Positions 1 to 4,889 of a stretch of 5,994 bases of DNA are shown piece after piece. Source of the stretch: Promethearchaeota archaeon (GTDB lineage Archaea > Asgardarchaeota > Lokiarchaeia > Sigynarchaeales > SOKP01); assembly GCA_016839425.1 (NCBI GenBank), contig JAEOUI010000085.1:1-5994 (forward strand), read 5' to 3'. Positions within the stretch are counted from its first letter, which is position 1. Every line of letters begins with the position of its first letter. The translations under genes and the position numbers were made by a program. The notes beneath the pieces are model-generated. The model made no database searches. It was not told the origin of the DNA and saw nothing but the letters and a program-made list of their open reading frames with translations.

Positions 1-82
1 AACCTGGATCCTTTGAAATTCTGATTATTATTGTTTTTGACTTTATTTTTGCCTGCTTGATTTTCTTAATAGGCATGCTCAT
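1..82 (-). CDS. possible 5' end of a divergent gene, cut by the window edge
   Basis: On the minus strand an ATG at 82-80 opens a stop-free frame to the window edge (27 codons). The peptide is lysine-rich and then turns into a beta-like stretch (KTIIIRISKDPG), as in the start of a basic cytoplasmic protein. A second ATG lies two codons in (76-74). A TATA-like ATATTTT lies about 30 bp upstream, inside the first codons of the neighbouring gene, which would suit a leaderless start. No family is recognised. It excludes the plus-strand reading of the same bases (1-89): both use the same third codon positions, so base composition cannot separate them. Confidence 0.3.
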   Translation of the reverse strand, partial: MSMPIKKIKQAKIKSKTIIIRISKDPG

Positions 83-89
83 AATTTAG
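1..89 (+). CDS. possible 3' end of a membrane protein gene, cut by the window edge (alternative to the minus-strand reading)
   Basis: The plus-strand frame starting at base 3 is open from the edge for 28 codons and stops with TAG at 87-89. The peptide ends in one strongly hydrophobic segment (EILIIIVFDFIFACLIFLIG, then four more nonpolar residues), as a last transmembrane helix would. Its stop lies 15 bp before the ATG of the Vps29-like gene, which has only a weak promoter match of its own, so an operon link is possible. A hydrophobic reading can also arise by chance opposite a lysine-rich gene. Only one of the two readings of these bases is likely to be real. Confidence 0.3.
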   Translation, partial: PGSFEILIIIVFDFIFACLIFLIGMLII

Positions 90-104
90 AATGGGATAAT
101 AACG

Positions 105-638
105 ATGGTAAAATATGGAGTCTTGTCTGATACATTTGTTACAAAACACGATGACGAGCATAATACTAAAGAACTCTTATCACAAATAAAAAAAATATTC
201 AAAGGAATAGATTATATCCTACACTTAGGGAATATTTGTGCGTCTAGCTTTTTAGAGCTATTGAAAAATATAGCACCTGTAAAATGCGTTCGAGGGGAAA
301 AAGATCAAATTCCAAATTTGGACAATTTTATTTCATTCTCGGTGGGACCTTACAATATTGGGATGATTCACCAGCTTCCAAGTGATCTAAAAGATTTTAT
401 AAGAAAAAATCAATTAAGAATACTCATTCACGGCAATACATGCGTGCCTTTAATCGAAGGAACCAAAGAAAATGTCCTCATCTTGAATCCCGGTTCGCCA
501 ACCCGCCCTAAACCACCTCCTCAAAAAAAAGGATTTGAAAAACCAGTACCAAGACCGAGCGTGATGATAGTTGAGATAAATGATAAATATTACATGCTGT
601 CTGCATTTTTAATTAATTTAGATGAAAAAATCTCTTGA
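105..638 (+). CDS. Vps29/YfcE-type metallophosphoesterase-fold protein with degraded metal site
   Basis: The 177-residue length and motif order match the small YfcE/MJ0936/Vps29 branch of the calcineurin-like phosphoesterase fold. In order: LSDT (7-10, family SDTH), LHLGNIC (40-45, family GD), VRGEKD (62-67, family GNHD/GNCD), IGMIH (85-89, family THGH), LIHGNTC (107-113, family GHTH) and LNPGSP (127-132). D9 and H89 remain. The others have changed: F11 for His, N43 for Asp, no His in 64-67, and N111 and C113 for the GHTH histidines. Normal two-metal phosphodiesterase activity is therefore unlikely. The Asn in GNIC and the flanking VRGEKD resemble eukaryotic retromer subunit Vps29 (GNLC, VRGDFD), a scaffold protein. 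A Pro/Lys-rich loop (132-152) replaces the usual short loop after NPGS. A scaffold role is inferred; the fold is well supported. The next gene encodes a roadblock protein. Confidence 0.82.
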   Translation: MVKYGVLSDTFVTKHDDEHNTKELLSQIKKIFKGIDYILHLGNICASSFLELLKNIAPVKCVRGEKDQIPNLDNFISFSVGPYNIGMIHQLPSDLKDFIRKNQLRILIHGNTCVPLIEGTKENVLILNPGSPTRPKPPPQKKGFEKPVPRPSVMIVEINDKYYMLSAFLINLDEKIS

Positions 639-672
639 TGAGATAAAAATAAATACTAAAGAAATGTTATTA

Positions 673-679
673 TTTATAT
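673..679 (+). promoter_or_regulatory. TATA box of the roadblock gene
   Basis: TTTATAT lies in the 60-bp gap after the Vps29-like gene, preceded by purine-rich bases that could serve as a BRE. Its centre is 32 bp before ATG 708 and 23 bp before the in-frame GTG 699. With the usual archaeal TATA-to-start distance of about 22-27 bp, transcription would begin near 699-703. The same heptamer precedes the kinase gene at 3219. No T-run separates the two genes, so read-through from the Vps29-like gene is also possible. Confidence 0.5.
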
Positions 680-707
680 CATAATTATTAGCGAGCATGT
701 GAATTTC

Positions 708-1106
708 ATGGTATCTAAACTTGAAATGATATTAAAAGAACTAAACGAGAACGGAAACTTTCGAGCATCGCTTTTTTCAACAGATACGGGATTGGTATTG
801 TCTTCTCAAAAAGCAGACGATATAGACGAAAAAATTGTAGCCGCCATGGCAACTTTATTGAGCGATGCTGCCTACGCTGCTTCTGAAGATTTGAAATTAT
901 CCGAGATGACAAGTATAAAAATTAAATATAGCGACGATTTGATCATTTGTCGGAATATTTCCATTCCATCTGCCGATACGAATTTTGTATTAGCAGTTTT
1001 ATCCAAGTTACCAGATTCGGACGATGTGGAAAAATATTTTGATTCTCTCTTGGATTGGGCGATCGAAAATAGTCAAGCAGATTTGCAAAAGCTCTCAAGC
1101 ATTTAG
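708..1106 (+). CDS. roadblock/LC7 domain protein
   Basis: This 132-residue protein is a single roadblock/LC7 (MglB/longin-like) domain. It has an N-terminal helix (MVSKLEMILKELNENG), a beta hairpin (FRASLFSTDTGLVLSS, where family members read 'as.is.dGl.ia'), a long Ala-rich helix (IDEKIVAAMATLLSDAAYAA), two further strand regions (TSIKIKYSDDLIICRNI and TNFVLAVLSKL) and a C-terminal amphipathic helix. Roadblock proteins dimerise and act as partners or regulators of Ras-like GTPases (MglB, LAMTOR, dynein light chain); Asgard genomes carry many of them next to small GTPases. No GTPase gene is in this window. I chose ATG 708 over the in-frame GTG 699 because the TATA at 673-679 would start transcription near 699-703 and GTGA at 699-702 can serve as a weak ribosome-binding match. 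With GTG 699 the protein gains three residues. Confidence 0.85.
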   Translation: MVSKLEMILKELNENGNFRASLFSTDTGLVLSSQKADDIDEKIVAAMATLLSDAAYAASEDLKLSEMTSIKIKYSDDLIICRNISIPSADTNFVLAVLSKLPDSDDVEKYFDSLLDWAIENSQADLQKLSSI

Positions 1107-1108
1107 AG

Positions 1109-1130
1109 ACTTTTTTCTTACTTTTTATTT
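1109..1130 (+). terminator. T-rich terminator after the roadblock gene
   Basis: Directly after the TAG stop, two T-runs (six T at 1111-1116, five T at 1122-1126) form a pyrimidine tract typical of archaeal intrinsic termination. No hairpin is seen. The tract overlaps the last codons of the convergent hydrolase gene, whose stop lies only 11 bp away. Confidence 0.5.
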
Positions 1131-1750
1131 AAATTCTCGCAAAATTCAAGAACCTTCCCTGTAACTTCACTTTCGTGTCCAACATAAAGATGATCAGCAC
1201 CTTTTATTACAAGTTTAATTTTTGGTTCTTTATAAAAGTTGAAATGAGTATCAAAATTTGAGTAATAAGCAATCTGATCCATATCACCTTGTATGAATAA
1301 TTTAGGCTTGTTCGTCTGAGTAAGGTTTTTGTAATCTCCTCCCATTAAGTCCCACGGAAACGATATTGCTATATATCCTAAAACATTATTAAACATAACC
1401 GCTGCAGAGCACCCAATAGCAGCACCATAAGAGTAACCACAAACGATTAATTCTGTATACTTTTTCTCTTTCATCAAGTAATCCAAGCACGCAGCAGCAT
1501 CACTTATTTCACCTTCGCCATCTGTATGACTCCCAGTTGAGAAACCAACCCCTCGAAAGTTAAATTTCATACAAGACATATTATTGTCCTTAAGACCATT
1601 AAAGACGGCAGATACGACATTGCTATTAAAATTGCCCCCGAAAAGAGGATGTGGATGACAAATTAAAATGGCAGTCTTTTTGTTGGATGTTGACTCGAAG
1701 TATATTGCTTCTAGAGATACTTCCTTGTTTTGAATAAAAAGTTTTTCCAT
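1118..1750 (-). CDS. alpha/beta-hydrolase, COG2945-like
   Basis: This 210-residue protein has the compact alpha/beta-hydrolase layout of the COG2945/dienelactone-hydrolase-like group, and no signal peptide. HPHPLFGG (32-39) forms the oxyanion-side motif, NFRGVGFSTG (64-73) follows, the nucleophile elbow is GYSYG with Ser107, the acid is probably Asp158 in GDMDQI (155-160), and His187 in GADH (184-187) completes the triad. All catalytic parts are present, so an active serine hydrolase (esterase, thioesterase or similar) is expected in the cytoplasm. The substrate cannot be read from the sequence. It is transcribed away from nadC across a 38-bp spacer and ends 11 bp from the roadblock gene, so it is probably its own unit. 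ATG 1750 is chosen because the N-terminal strand (EKLFIQNKEVSLEAIYFES) is needed by the fold; the next Met is at residue 58. Confidence 0.85.
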   Translation of the reverse strand: MEKLFIQNKEVSLEAIYFESTSNKKTAILICHPHPLFGGNFNSNVVSAVFNGLKDNNMSCMKFNFRGVGFSTGSHTDGEGEISDAAACLDYLMKEKKYTELIVCGYSYGAAIGCSAAVMFNNVLGYIAISFPWDLMGGDYKNLTQTNKPKLFIQGDMDQIAYYSNFDTHFNFYKEPKIKLVIKGADHLYVGHESEVTGKVLEFCENLNKK

Positions 1751-1788
1751 AATTTTATTTAGGCTTTTATACTATTAATTCTTGATCG
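1751..1788. promoter_or_regulatory. divergent promoter region, hydrolase and nadC
   Basis: The 38-bp spacer must hold, or be overlapped by, both promoters. On the plus strand TTTATTTA (1754-1761) is about 31 bp before the nadC ATG, fitting a start with a very short leader. A better-looking TATAAAAG lies on the minus strand at 1771-1764, but it is only 13 bases before the hydrolase ATG, too close for a leader with normal TATA spacing. A weaker minus-strand ATTAATA near 1772-1778 has suitable spacing. The two promoters must share or crowd the same DNA. No clear ribosome-binding site precedes either ATG. Confidence 0.4.
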
Positions 1789-2643
1789 ATGCATTACAAC
1801 AAAATCATAATAGAACGCAAACTTAAAGAGTATATCGAAGAGGACTGCCATTTTAAGGATTGTAGCTCGGATTTTATTCCCGAAAGCGATGTATCTTCAG
1901 CAATGATAATCAGCAAAAGCAATGGTTGCATTTCAGGTCTTCAAGAACTCGAAATTTTATTTGGCTTTTTAAATGTGAATATCTTATTAAAAAAAAAAGA
2001 CGGAGACGACATTTCAAATGGCGATATAATCGCAGAATTGAATGGTCTTACAAGGAATATCCTTCTCGGGGAAAGAGTGGGTCTTAATCTTTGCACGCAC
2101 ATGAGCGCAATTAGTTCAACCACAAAAAAATTTGTTGATATTATTCAAAAAGCAAATAAAGAAACTAAAATTGCGTGTACGCGAAAAACTCTTCCTGGAC
2201 TTCGCATTTTTGAAAAAAAAGCTGTCGAGATTGGAGGTGGAGAAACTCATCGATTTTCACTGGACGATATGATTCTTTTAAAAGACACCCACTTGAAATA
2301 TAAAAACGGAGATATAGCTGGACTGCTAGAAGAAGCAAAAAATAAAGCGAGCTTCTCAAAAAAAATCGAGATTGAAATTGAAAAAGTTGATGATATCATA
2401 ATTGCTGCTAAAAAAGGGGCTGATATTGTCATGCTCGATAATATGGATCCAGTTCAAGTTAAAGAAGCGATTAATTTATTAGAAAATAAAGGCTTGAGAA
2501 ATAAAATTCTTATTGAGGTGTCTGGAGGTATAAATATCGATAATATAAAGACATATTTAGAAGCAGAACCAGACATCATAAGTACGAGTGAGTTAACCCA
2601 AAATCCAAAAGTAAATGTAGATTTATCGCTCAGATTTATTTGA
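1789..2643 (+). CDS. nadC: quinolinate phosphoribosyltransferase (nicotinate-nucleotide pyrophosphorylase, carboxylating)
   Basis: NadC converts quinolinate and PRPP to nicotinate mononucleotide, CO2 and pyrophosphate, the entry to NAD in de novo synthesis. The 284-residue length is normal. The N-terminal sandwich domain holds EEDCHFKDCSSD (17-28, usual EDLGxGDITS) and DGDDISNGDIIAELNG (71-86). The barrel domain keeps the substrate-binding set: GER (94-96, Arg96), TRKTLPGLR (131-139), GGGETHR (149-155, His154-Arg155), LLKDTH (163-168, Lys165), IEIE (195-198, probable Glu196), MLDN (215-218, Asp217) and SGGI (245-248). The molybdenum-linked relative ModD is the main alternative, but the TRKT...KDTH pattern and absence of mod genes favour NadC. 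No nadA, nadB or aspartate dehydrogenase gene lies nearby. A run of ten A (1989-1998) encodes LLKKKD without breaking the frame. Unlike most NadC, the GDIT motif reads KDCS. Confidence 0.9.
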   Translation: MHYNKIIIERKLKEYIEEDCHFKDCSSDFIPESDVSSAMIISKSNGCISGLQELEILFGFLNVNILLKKKDGDDISNGDIIAELNGLTRNILLGERVGLNLCTHMSAISSTTKKFVDIIQKANKETKIACTRKTLPGLRIFEKKAVEIGGGETHRFSLDDMILLKDTHLKYKNGDIAGLLEEAKNKASFSKKIEIEIEKVDDIIIAAKKGADIVMLDNMDPVQVKEAINLLENKGLRNKILIEVSGGINIDNIKTYLEAEPDIISTSELTQNPKVNVDLSLRFI

Positions 2644-2665
2644 TTGGATTAGGAAGATTTCCAAT
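2643..2665. other. short inverted repeat between convergent genes
   Basis: ATTGGA (2643-2648) and TCCAAT (2660-2665) form a perfect 6-bp stem with an 11-base loop, filling the gap between the nadC stop and the regulator stop. It could mark or protect both 3' ends. No T-run follows on either strand and a stem this short occurs by chance in AT-rich DNA, so a terminator function is only a guess. Confidence 0.2.
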
Positions 2666-3057
2666 TAATCGATTACGATTTCGTGAATTGAACACGAAAC
2701 ATCACGAATATTTGATAATTTATAATGTAAATCCTTGATCATATCAAATTCACCTACAGTTAGAATGGATTCGATTTTTTTTTCTGCAATTCTCCAATCA
2801 GAAACTGTCTTAATAATAGAGGAAAACTGAGAAAAAAGTTCAGTAATCTCGTCAGTAGTGATTTCTTTCAAGGGATACACGAGGTTGATGGCCATTATTT
2901 TATAACCATCCATATTTTCGAAAGTATCGTGATTTTCAATAAAATTTACGATTGCCCCCCTTAAAGCTTCGCTTTTGGATTGAAATCCACTTTTTCTCCT
3001 AACATCTTCGAACCGTTCCAATAATTCGTCGGTGACTTGCAAAGAAATGATTGGCAT
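2665..3057 (-). CDS. NikR-like ribbon-helix-helix transcription regulator lacking nickel ligands
   Basis: The 130 residues are laid out like NikR. The first 42 form a ribbon-helix-helix DNA-binding domain: strand IISLQVT (3-9), helix DELLERFEDVRRKSG (10-24), then SKSEALRGAIVNFI (27-40), close to NikR 'RSEAIRD'. A C-terminal ACT/ferredoxin-like domain (about 51-130) starts GYKIMAINLVYPLKE, matching NikR 'GFAVLSYVYEHEKR', and ends near the point where NikR ends. The nickel-site signature of NikR (QHxHH, HVHxxH and CLEV) is absent: the matching stretch is SDWRIAEKKIESILTVGE (86-103), without His or Cys. It should still bind DNA as a dimer or tetramer, but the effector is probably not nickel in the NikR manner. 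It faces the kinase gene across a 202-bp region with repeated sites, its most likely target. ATG 3057 puts the DNA-contacting strand directly at the N-terminus, as usual. Confidence 0.75.
   Translation of the reverse strand: MPIISLQVTDELLERFEDVRRKSGFQSKSEALRGAIVNFIENHDTFENMDGYKIMAINLVYPLKEITTDEITELFSQFSSIIKTVSDWRIAEKKIESILTVGEFDMIKDLHYKLSNIRDVSCSIHEIVID
2775..2783 (+). terminator. possible T-run terminator for nadC inside the convergent gene
   Basis: Nine T in a row on the plus strand lie about 130 bp after the nadC stop, within the regulator gene (where the minus strand encodes EKKIE). The gap between the two genes has no T-run, so this is the first strong archaeal-type stop signal for a nadC transcript. 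It may simply reflect lysine codons. Confidence 0.22.
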
Positions 3058-3076
3058 TATATTTTCACTTAAAGGA

Positions 3077-3085
3077 ATTTATTAA
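3077..3085 (-). promoter_or_regulatory. TATA-like element of the regulator gene
   Basis: On the minus strand TTAATAAAT is centred about 24 bp before the regulator ATG at 3057, a spacing expected for leaderless transcription. It is a modest match. A second AT-rich candidate, TAAAATATG, lies 21 bp further upstream and coincides with the first dyad at 3094-3110. Confidence 0.35.
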
Positions 3086-3093
3086 GAACCTTA

Positions 3094-3159
3094 TTACATA
3101 TTTTATGTGAAGATAAAGTATTTCATATTTAATGAATCAATAACATTTTAATCATTAAA
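3094..3159. promoter_or_regulatory. cluster of dyad sites, possible operator of the regulator
   Basis: Three inverted repeats follow one another in the regulator/kinase spacer. TTACAT-ATTTT-ATGTGA (3094-3110) pairs at five of six arm positions. TTCAT-ATTTA-ATGAA (3122-3136) is perfect. TTTAAT-C-ATTAAA (3147-3159) is perfect but of another layout. The first two also share a direct 11-mer, CATATTTTATG (3097) and CATATTTAATG (3124), differing at one base, 27 bp apart. Ribbon-helix-helix proteins bind such short dyads. The cluster lies just upstream of the regulator's own promoter. AT-rich DNA makes palindromes common, so binding is inferred. Confidence 0.4.
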
Positions 3160-3218
3160 GAAAATTTACTTAAGCTTACAAGACTGATGATAGAAGAAAT
3201 TATTTAGCATCCTACCCT

Positions 3219-3225
3219 TTTATAT
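3219..3225 (+). promoter_or_regulatory. TATA box of the kinase gene
   Basis: TTTATAT, identical to the heptamer before the roadblock gene, is centred 38 bp before ATG 3260. This predicts a start near 3246-3249 and a leader of roughly 12 bases. No ribosome-binding match is seen in AAAGATAAGAA before the ATG. The rest of the 202-bp spacer, apart from the dyad cluster and this promoter, shows no gene. Confidence 0.55.
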
Positions 3226-3236
3226 CGATAGAGAAA

Positions 3237-3247
3237 CATATTTAAAA
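3237..3247 (+). promoter_or_regulatory. CATATTT-type site at the expected kinase transcription start
   Basis: CATATTTAAAA matches the dyad core at 3124-3134 in nine of eleven positions and lies over the start point predicted from the TATA box at 3219-3225. A regulator bound here would block transcription of the kinase gene. It lacks the second arm of the dyad, so it may be a half-site or a chance match. Confidence 0.28.
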
Positions 3248-3259
3248 AAAAGATAAGAA

Positions 3260-4777
3260 ATGTATATAGCAGCTTTAGATTTAGGAACAACTGGATGTAG
3301 GACTTTTATTTACGATTTAAAAGGTAATGTCAAGGCAAACAATTACCAAGAATGGAATAGTATTTTCCCTGCTCCCTCTCATGTCGAACAATTAGCTGAA
3401 ATGTGGTGGAGTTCTTTAAAAGCTACCATTAAGACTGCGATTAAAATGGCTAAAATTGATCCTTCAGAAATTATTAGTTGTTCAGTTACAAACCAGAGAG
3501 AAACCATTGTGCCCATTTCTAAAGAAGGAAAACCTTTACATAATGCATTGGTCTGGCAAGATAGAAGAACCATGGAGCAAGTGAAATTAATTGAACATCA
3601 GATAGGATCAAAAAAAATATATGAGACTACTGGACTTACGATCGATCCATATTTCTCTTTGACAAAAATACTTTGGTTCAAGGAAAAAAAACCAGAGATA
3701 TACAATAAAACTTGGAAATTCATGTTAGTTAGTGATTTTATCATTTATAAATTAACGAGCAAGTGCGTGAGCGATCACAGTAATGCGAGCAGGACCATGT
3801 TATTTGATATTAGTAAGCAAAAATATTCAGAAGAGATTGCTTCGATATTGGAAATTGATCTAGATAAAATGCCAGATACTATCGAATGTGGAACACAGGT
3901 AGATAATATTATTTCATCCGAGTCTGGTTTCAATAAAGACACATTAGTTATTTCTGGGGCTGGAGATCAGCAATCTGCAGCATTAGGGGTTGGAGCAACA
4001 TCTATTGGGGATATTAAATGCACGACGGGCACGGGAAGCTTTGTTTTAGCATATTTAGACAAACCATCCTTTGACCCAAAACAAAGAGTCTTGTGTAGTT
4101 GCCATGCAATAAAAAATGCTTGGGTTCAAGAAGCAAGCATATTTACCACGGGAGCCGCATTAAAGTGGTTTCGCGATGAAATAGGACAGGTTGAATGCGA
4201 GATGGCAGGAAAAAACGAAGATCCTTACAAAATAATTGATAAAGAAGCCTTTAAATCGCCTTTAGGGGCAAACGGATTATTAATGCTCCCCCATTTAGTT
4301 GGTGCAGGTGCTCCATATTGGTATCCACATGCGAGAGGCGTCTTATTTGGCTTGTCCTTAGGACATAAAAGAAAAGATATCTATAGGGCGGTGTTGGAAG
4401 GTGTTGCTTATGATGTCAGAAGAAATATAGAGGTTTTTAAAGAATTAGGAGTAAATCCTTCAGAATTGAAATTGACCGGTGGGGGAGCGAGATCTGACTT
4501 ATGGAATCAGATTTTTGCTGATGTAATAAATATCACTTGTGTTAGAAATAAGATGGAGGAGGCAACATCATTTGGTGCTGCAATATTAGCGGCATATGGT
4601 GCGGGATTATTTTCTGATGTAAGAAAAGCAGCAGAAGAATTATGTAATATTGATAAAAAATGGATTCCGAATGACGATTCACATAATAAATATACTAAAA
4701 TATATGATTTTTCTACGGAATTATTAGAATCTTTGATACAAAATAATACATACAAGAGATTTTTGGATCTCGTTTGA
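3260..4777 (+). CDS. glpK: FGGY-family kinase, probable glycerol kinase
   Basis: Glycerol kinase makes sn-glycerol 3-phosphate from glycerol and ATP. The 505 residues span both FGGY lobes. The N-lobe is GlpK-like: phosphate loop LDLGTTG (6-12), NQRE (78-81), VWQDRR (98-103), TGLTIDPYFSLTKILW (124-139) and DHSNASRTMLFD (172-183). All six glycerol contacts known from E. coli GlpK have equivalents: R80, E81, W99, Y131, D236 (catalytic base, GDQQ) and F261 (GTGSF). GAGAPYW (348-354) is also GlpK-like. The FGGY signature begins at Gly360. Parts of the C-lobe, such as VLEGVAYDVRR (378-388) and LTGGGARSDLWNQIFADV (405-422), read more like xylulokinase, so another polyol is possible. The loop before D236 (NKDTLVISGAG) lacks the GTRIP motif that binds fructose 1,6-bisphosphate in E. 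coli. No glpF or glpD is adjacent; the divergent regulator is the likely controller. ATG 3260 starts just before the phosphate loop, leaving no room for a later start. Confidence 0.82.
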   Translation: MYIAALDLGTTGCRTFIYDLKGNVKANNYQEWNSIFPAPSHVEQLAEMWWSSLKATIKTAIKMAKIDPSEIISCSVTNQRETIVPISKEGKPLHNALVWQDRRTMEQVKLIEHQIGSKKIYETTGLTIDPYFSLTKILWFKEKKPEIYNKTWKFMLVSDFIIYKLTSKCVSDHSNASRTMLFDISKQKYSEEIASILEIDLDKMPDTIECGTQVDNIISSESGFNKDTLVISGAGDQQSAALGVGATSIGDIKCTTGTGSFVLAYLDKPSFDPKQRVLCSCHAIKNAWVQEASIFTTGAALKWFRDEIGQVECEMAGKNEDPYKIIDKEAFKSPLGANGLLMLPHLVGAGAPYWYPHARGVLFGLSLGHKRKDIYRAVLEGVAYDVRRNIEVFKELGVNPSELKLTGGGARSDLWNQIFADVINITCVRNKMEEATSFGAAILAAYGAGLFSDVRKAAEELCNIDKKWIPNDDSHNKYTKIYDFSTELLESLIQNNTYKRFLDLV

Positions 4778-4846
4778 CGAACTTAAACGATCGAATGAAA
4801 AAAGGATTTAAAGAAACTTTACTTAAAATTTTAATAGTTGTTTTTT
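4770..4846 (+). terminator. 3' end region of the kinase gene: stem-loop and T-run
   Basis: TCGTTT (4770-4775) and AAACGA (4785-4790) form a perfect 6-bp stem around the TGA stop (4775-4777). About 50 bp later six T occur at 4841-4846, just before the promoter of the membrane protein gene. The T-run is the more believable archaeal terminator; the stem may be chance. The 112-bp gap holds no gene. Confidence 0.35.
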
Positions 4847-4847
4847 A

Positions 4848-4856
4848 ATAATATAA
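4848..4856 (+). promoter_or_regulatory. TATA-like element of the membrane protein gene
   Basis: ATAATATAA is centred 38 bp before ATG 4890, the same spacing as the TATA box of the kinase gene, predicting a leader of about 12 bases. GGTG (4876-4879), ten bases before the ATG, matches part of the archaeal ribosome-binding consensus (GGTGATC) and may help choose this start. Confidence 0.4.
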
Positions 4857-4889
4857 TTATTCATCATAAAAAATTGGTGCGAGAGATTC

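Noticed and set aside
1764..1771. TATAAAAG on the minus strand as the hydrolase promoter
   Set aside because: It is only 13 bases from the hydrolase ATG, so normal spacing would start transcription inside the gene, and the next Met (residue 58) would remove conserved motifs.
1789..2643. ModD (molybdenum-transport-associated relative) as identity of the nadC product
   Set aside because: The full set of quinolinate/PRPP-binding motifs is present and there are no molybdate transport genes nearby.
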